The notes beneath the pieces are model-generated. The model was not told the origin of the DNA. It saw nothing but the letters and a program-made list of their open reading frames with translations, and searched no databases. This document shows, piece by piece, positions 63,960 through 64,000 of a stretch of DNA of 64,000 bases. Position 1 is the first letter of the stretch; every line of letters begins with the position of its first letter. Position numbers and translations under genes: made by a program. Source of the stretch: Acerihabitans sp035013185 (GTDB lineage Bacteria > Pseudomonadota > Gammaproteobacteria > Enterobacterales > Enterobacteriaceae); the NCBI RefSeq assembly GCF_035013185.1, contig NZ_JAYGJO010000021.1, positions 35,413 to 99,412 of the forward strand, in the 5' to 3' direction.

Positions 63960-64000
63960 TTTTCAAAAAATGCGTACAACATAAAATCCTAGAACGAACT

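Overview
The window is a largely conserved chromosomal backbone segment of a gammaproteobacterium of the order Enterobacterales. Gene order and protein sequences follow the Escherichia coli nadD-leuS-nag-fur-sdh-suc-cyd-tol region closely. Many ERIC-type intergenic repeats, several relics and several missing neighbours point to a Sodalis-like or related lineage with a mildly eroded genome. The genus is an inference from overall character, not from a marker gene. No prophage, insertion sequence, CRISPR array or secretion island was seen.

Layout. 1-4766: holA (cut by the window edge), lptE and leuS on the minus strand, then ybeL. 4871-8264: glutamate/aspartate ABC importer gltIJKL, with an ERIC element between gltI and gltJ. 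8662-15232: a flavin-reductase-like protein, then lnt, corC, ybeY, ybeZ and miaB. 15403-17385: ubiF and a PH/SHOCT-type small protein. 17883-18519: a six-tRNA operon (Met, Leu, Gln, Gln, Met, Gln) with a clear promoter and terminator. 18805-19185: three tandem copies of a 127-bp structured GC-rich repeat. 19227-26895: asnB, nagC-nagA-nagB and divergent nagE, with two NagC-type operators flanking a CRP-type site. 26896-33437: an ERIC cluster, glnS, an rpiB fragment, fur, fldA, ybfE, ybfF and seqA. 33459-41650: pgm, a half-size EamA transporter, orphan kdpE, a DUF523-DUF1722 YbgA, phrB, ybgI and pxpBC. 41886-53725: gltA and the sdhCDAB-sucABCD TCA-cycle cluster. 54289-57662: cydABX-ybgE, preceded by a possible leader peptide and attenuator. 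57870-63959: ybgC-tolQRAB-pal-cpoB and two tRNA-Lys genes.

How the genes work together. gltA, sdhCDAB and sucABCD supply the reductive and oxidative steps of the TCA cycle, and cydABX is a terminal oxidase for the quinol pool that SdhCDAB and ubiquinone synthesis (ubiF) feed. lptE, lnt, corC, tolQRAB-pal-cpoB and asnB/nag serve the envelope and amino-sugar metabolism. leuS, glnS, miaB, ybeY and the tRNAs serve translation.

The most unusual items are the 127-bp tandem repeat, whose inter-unit palindrome changes in a compensatory way between copies; the leader ORF plus terminator-like hairpin before cydA; ERICs that share an internal insertion; and signs of gene loss (umpH/nagD, pxpA, kdpABCD, most of rpiB). 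The region is otherwise ordinary. I did not find a convincing new multi-gene system.
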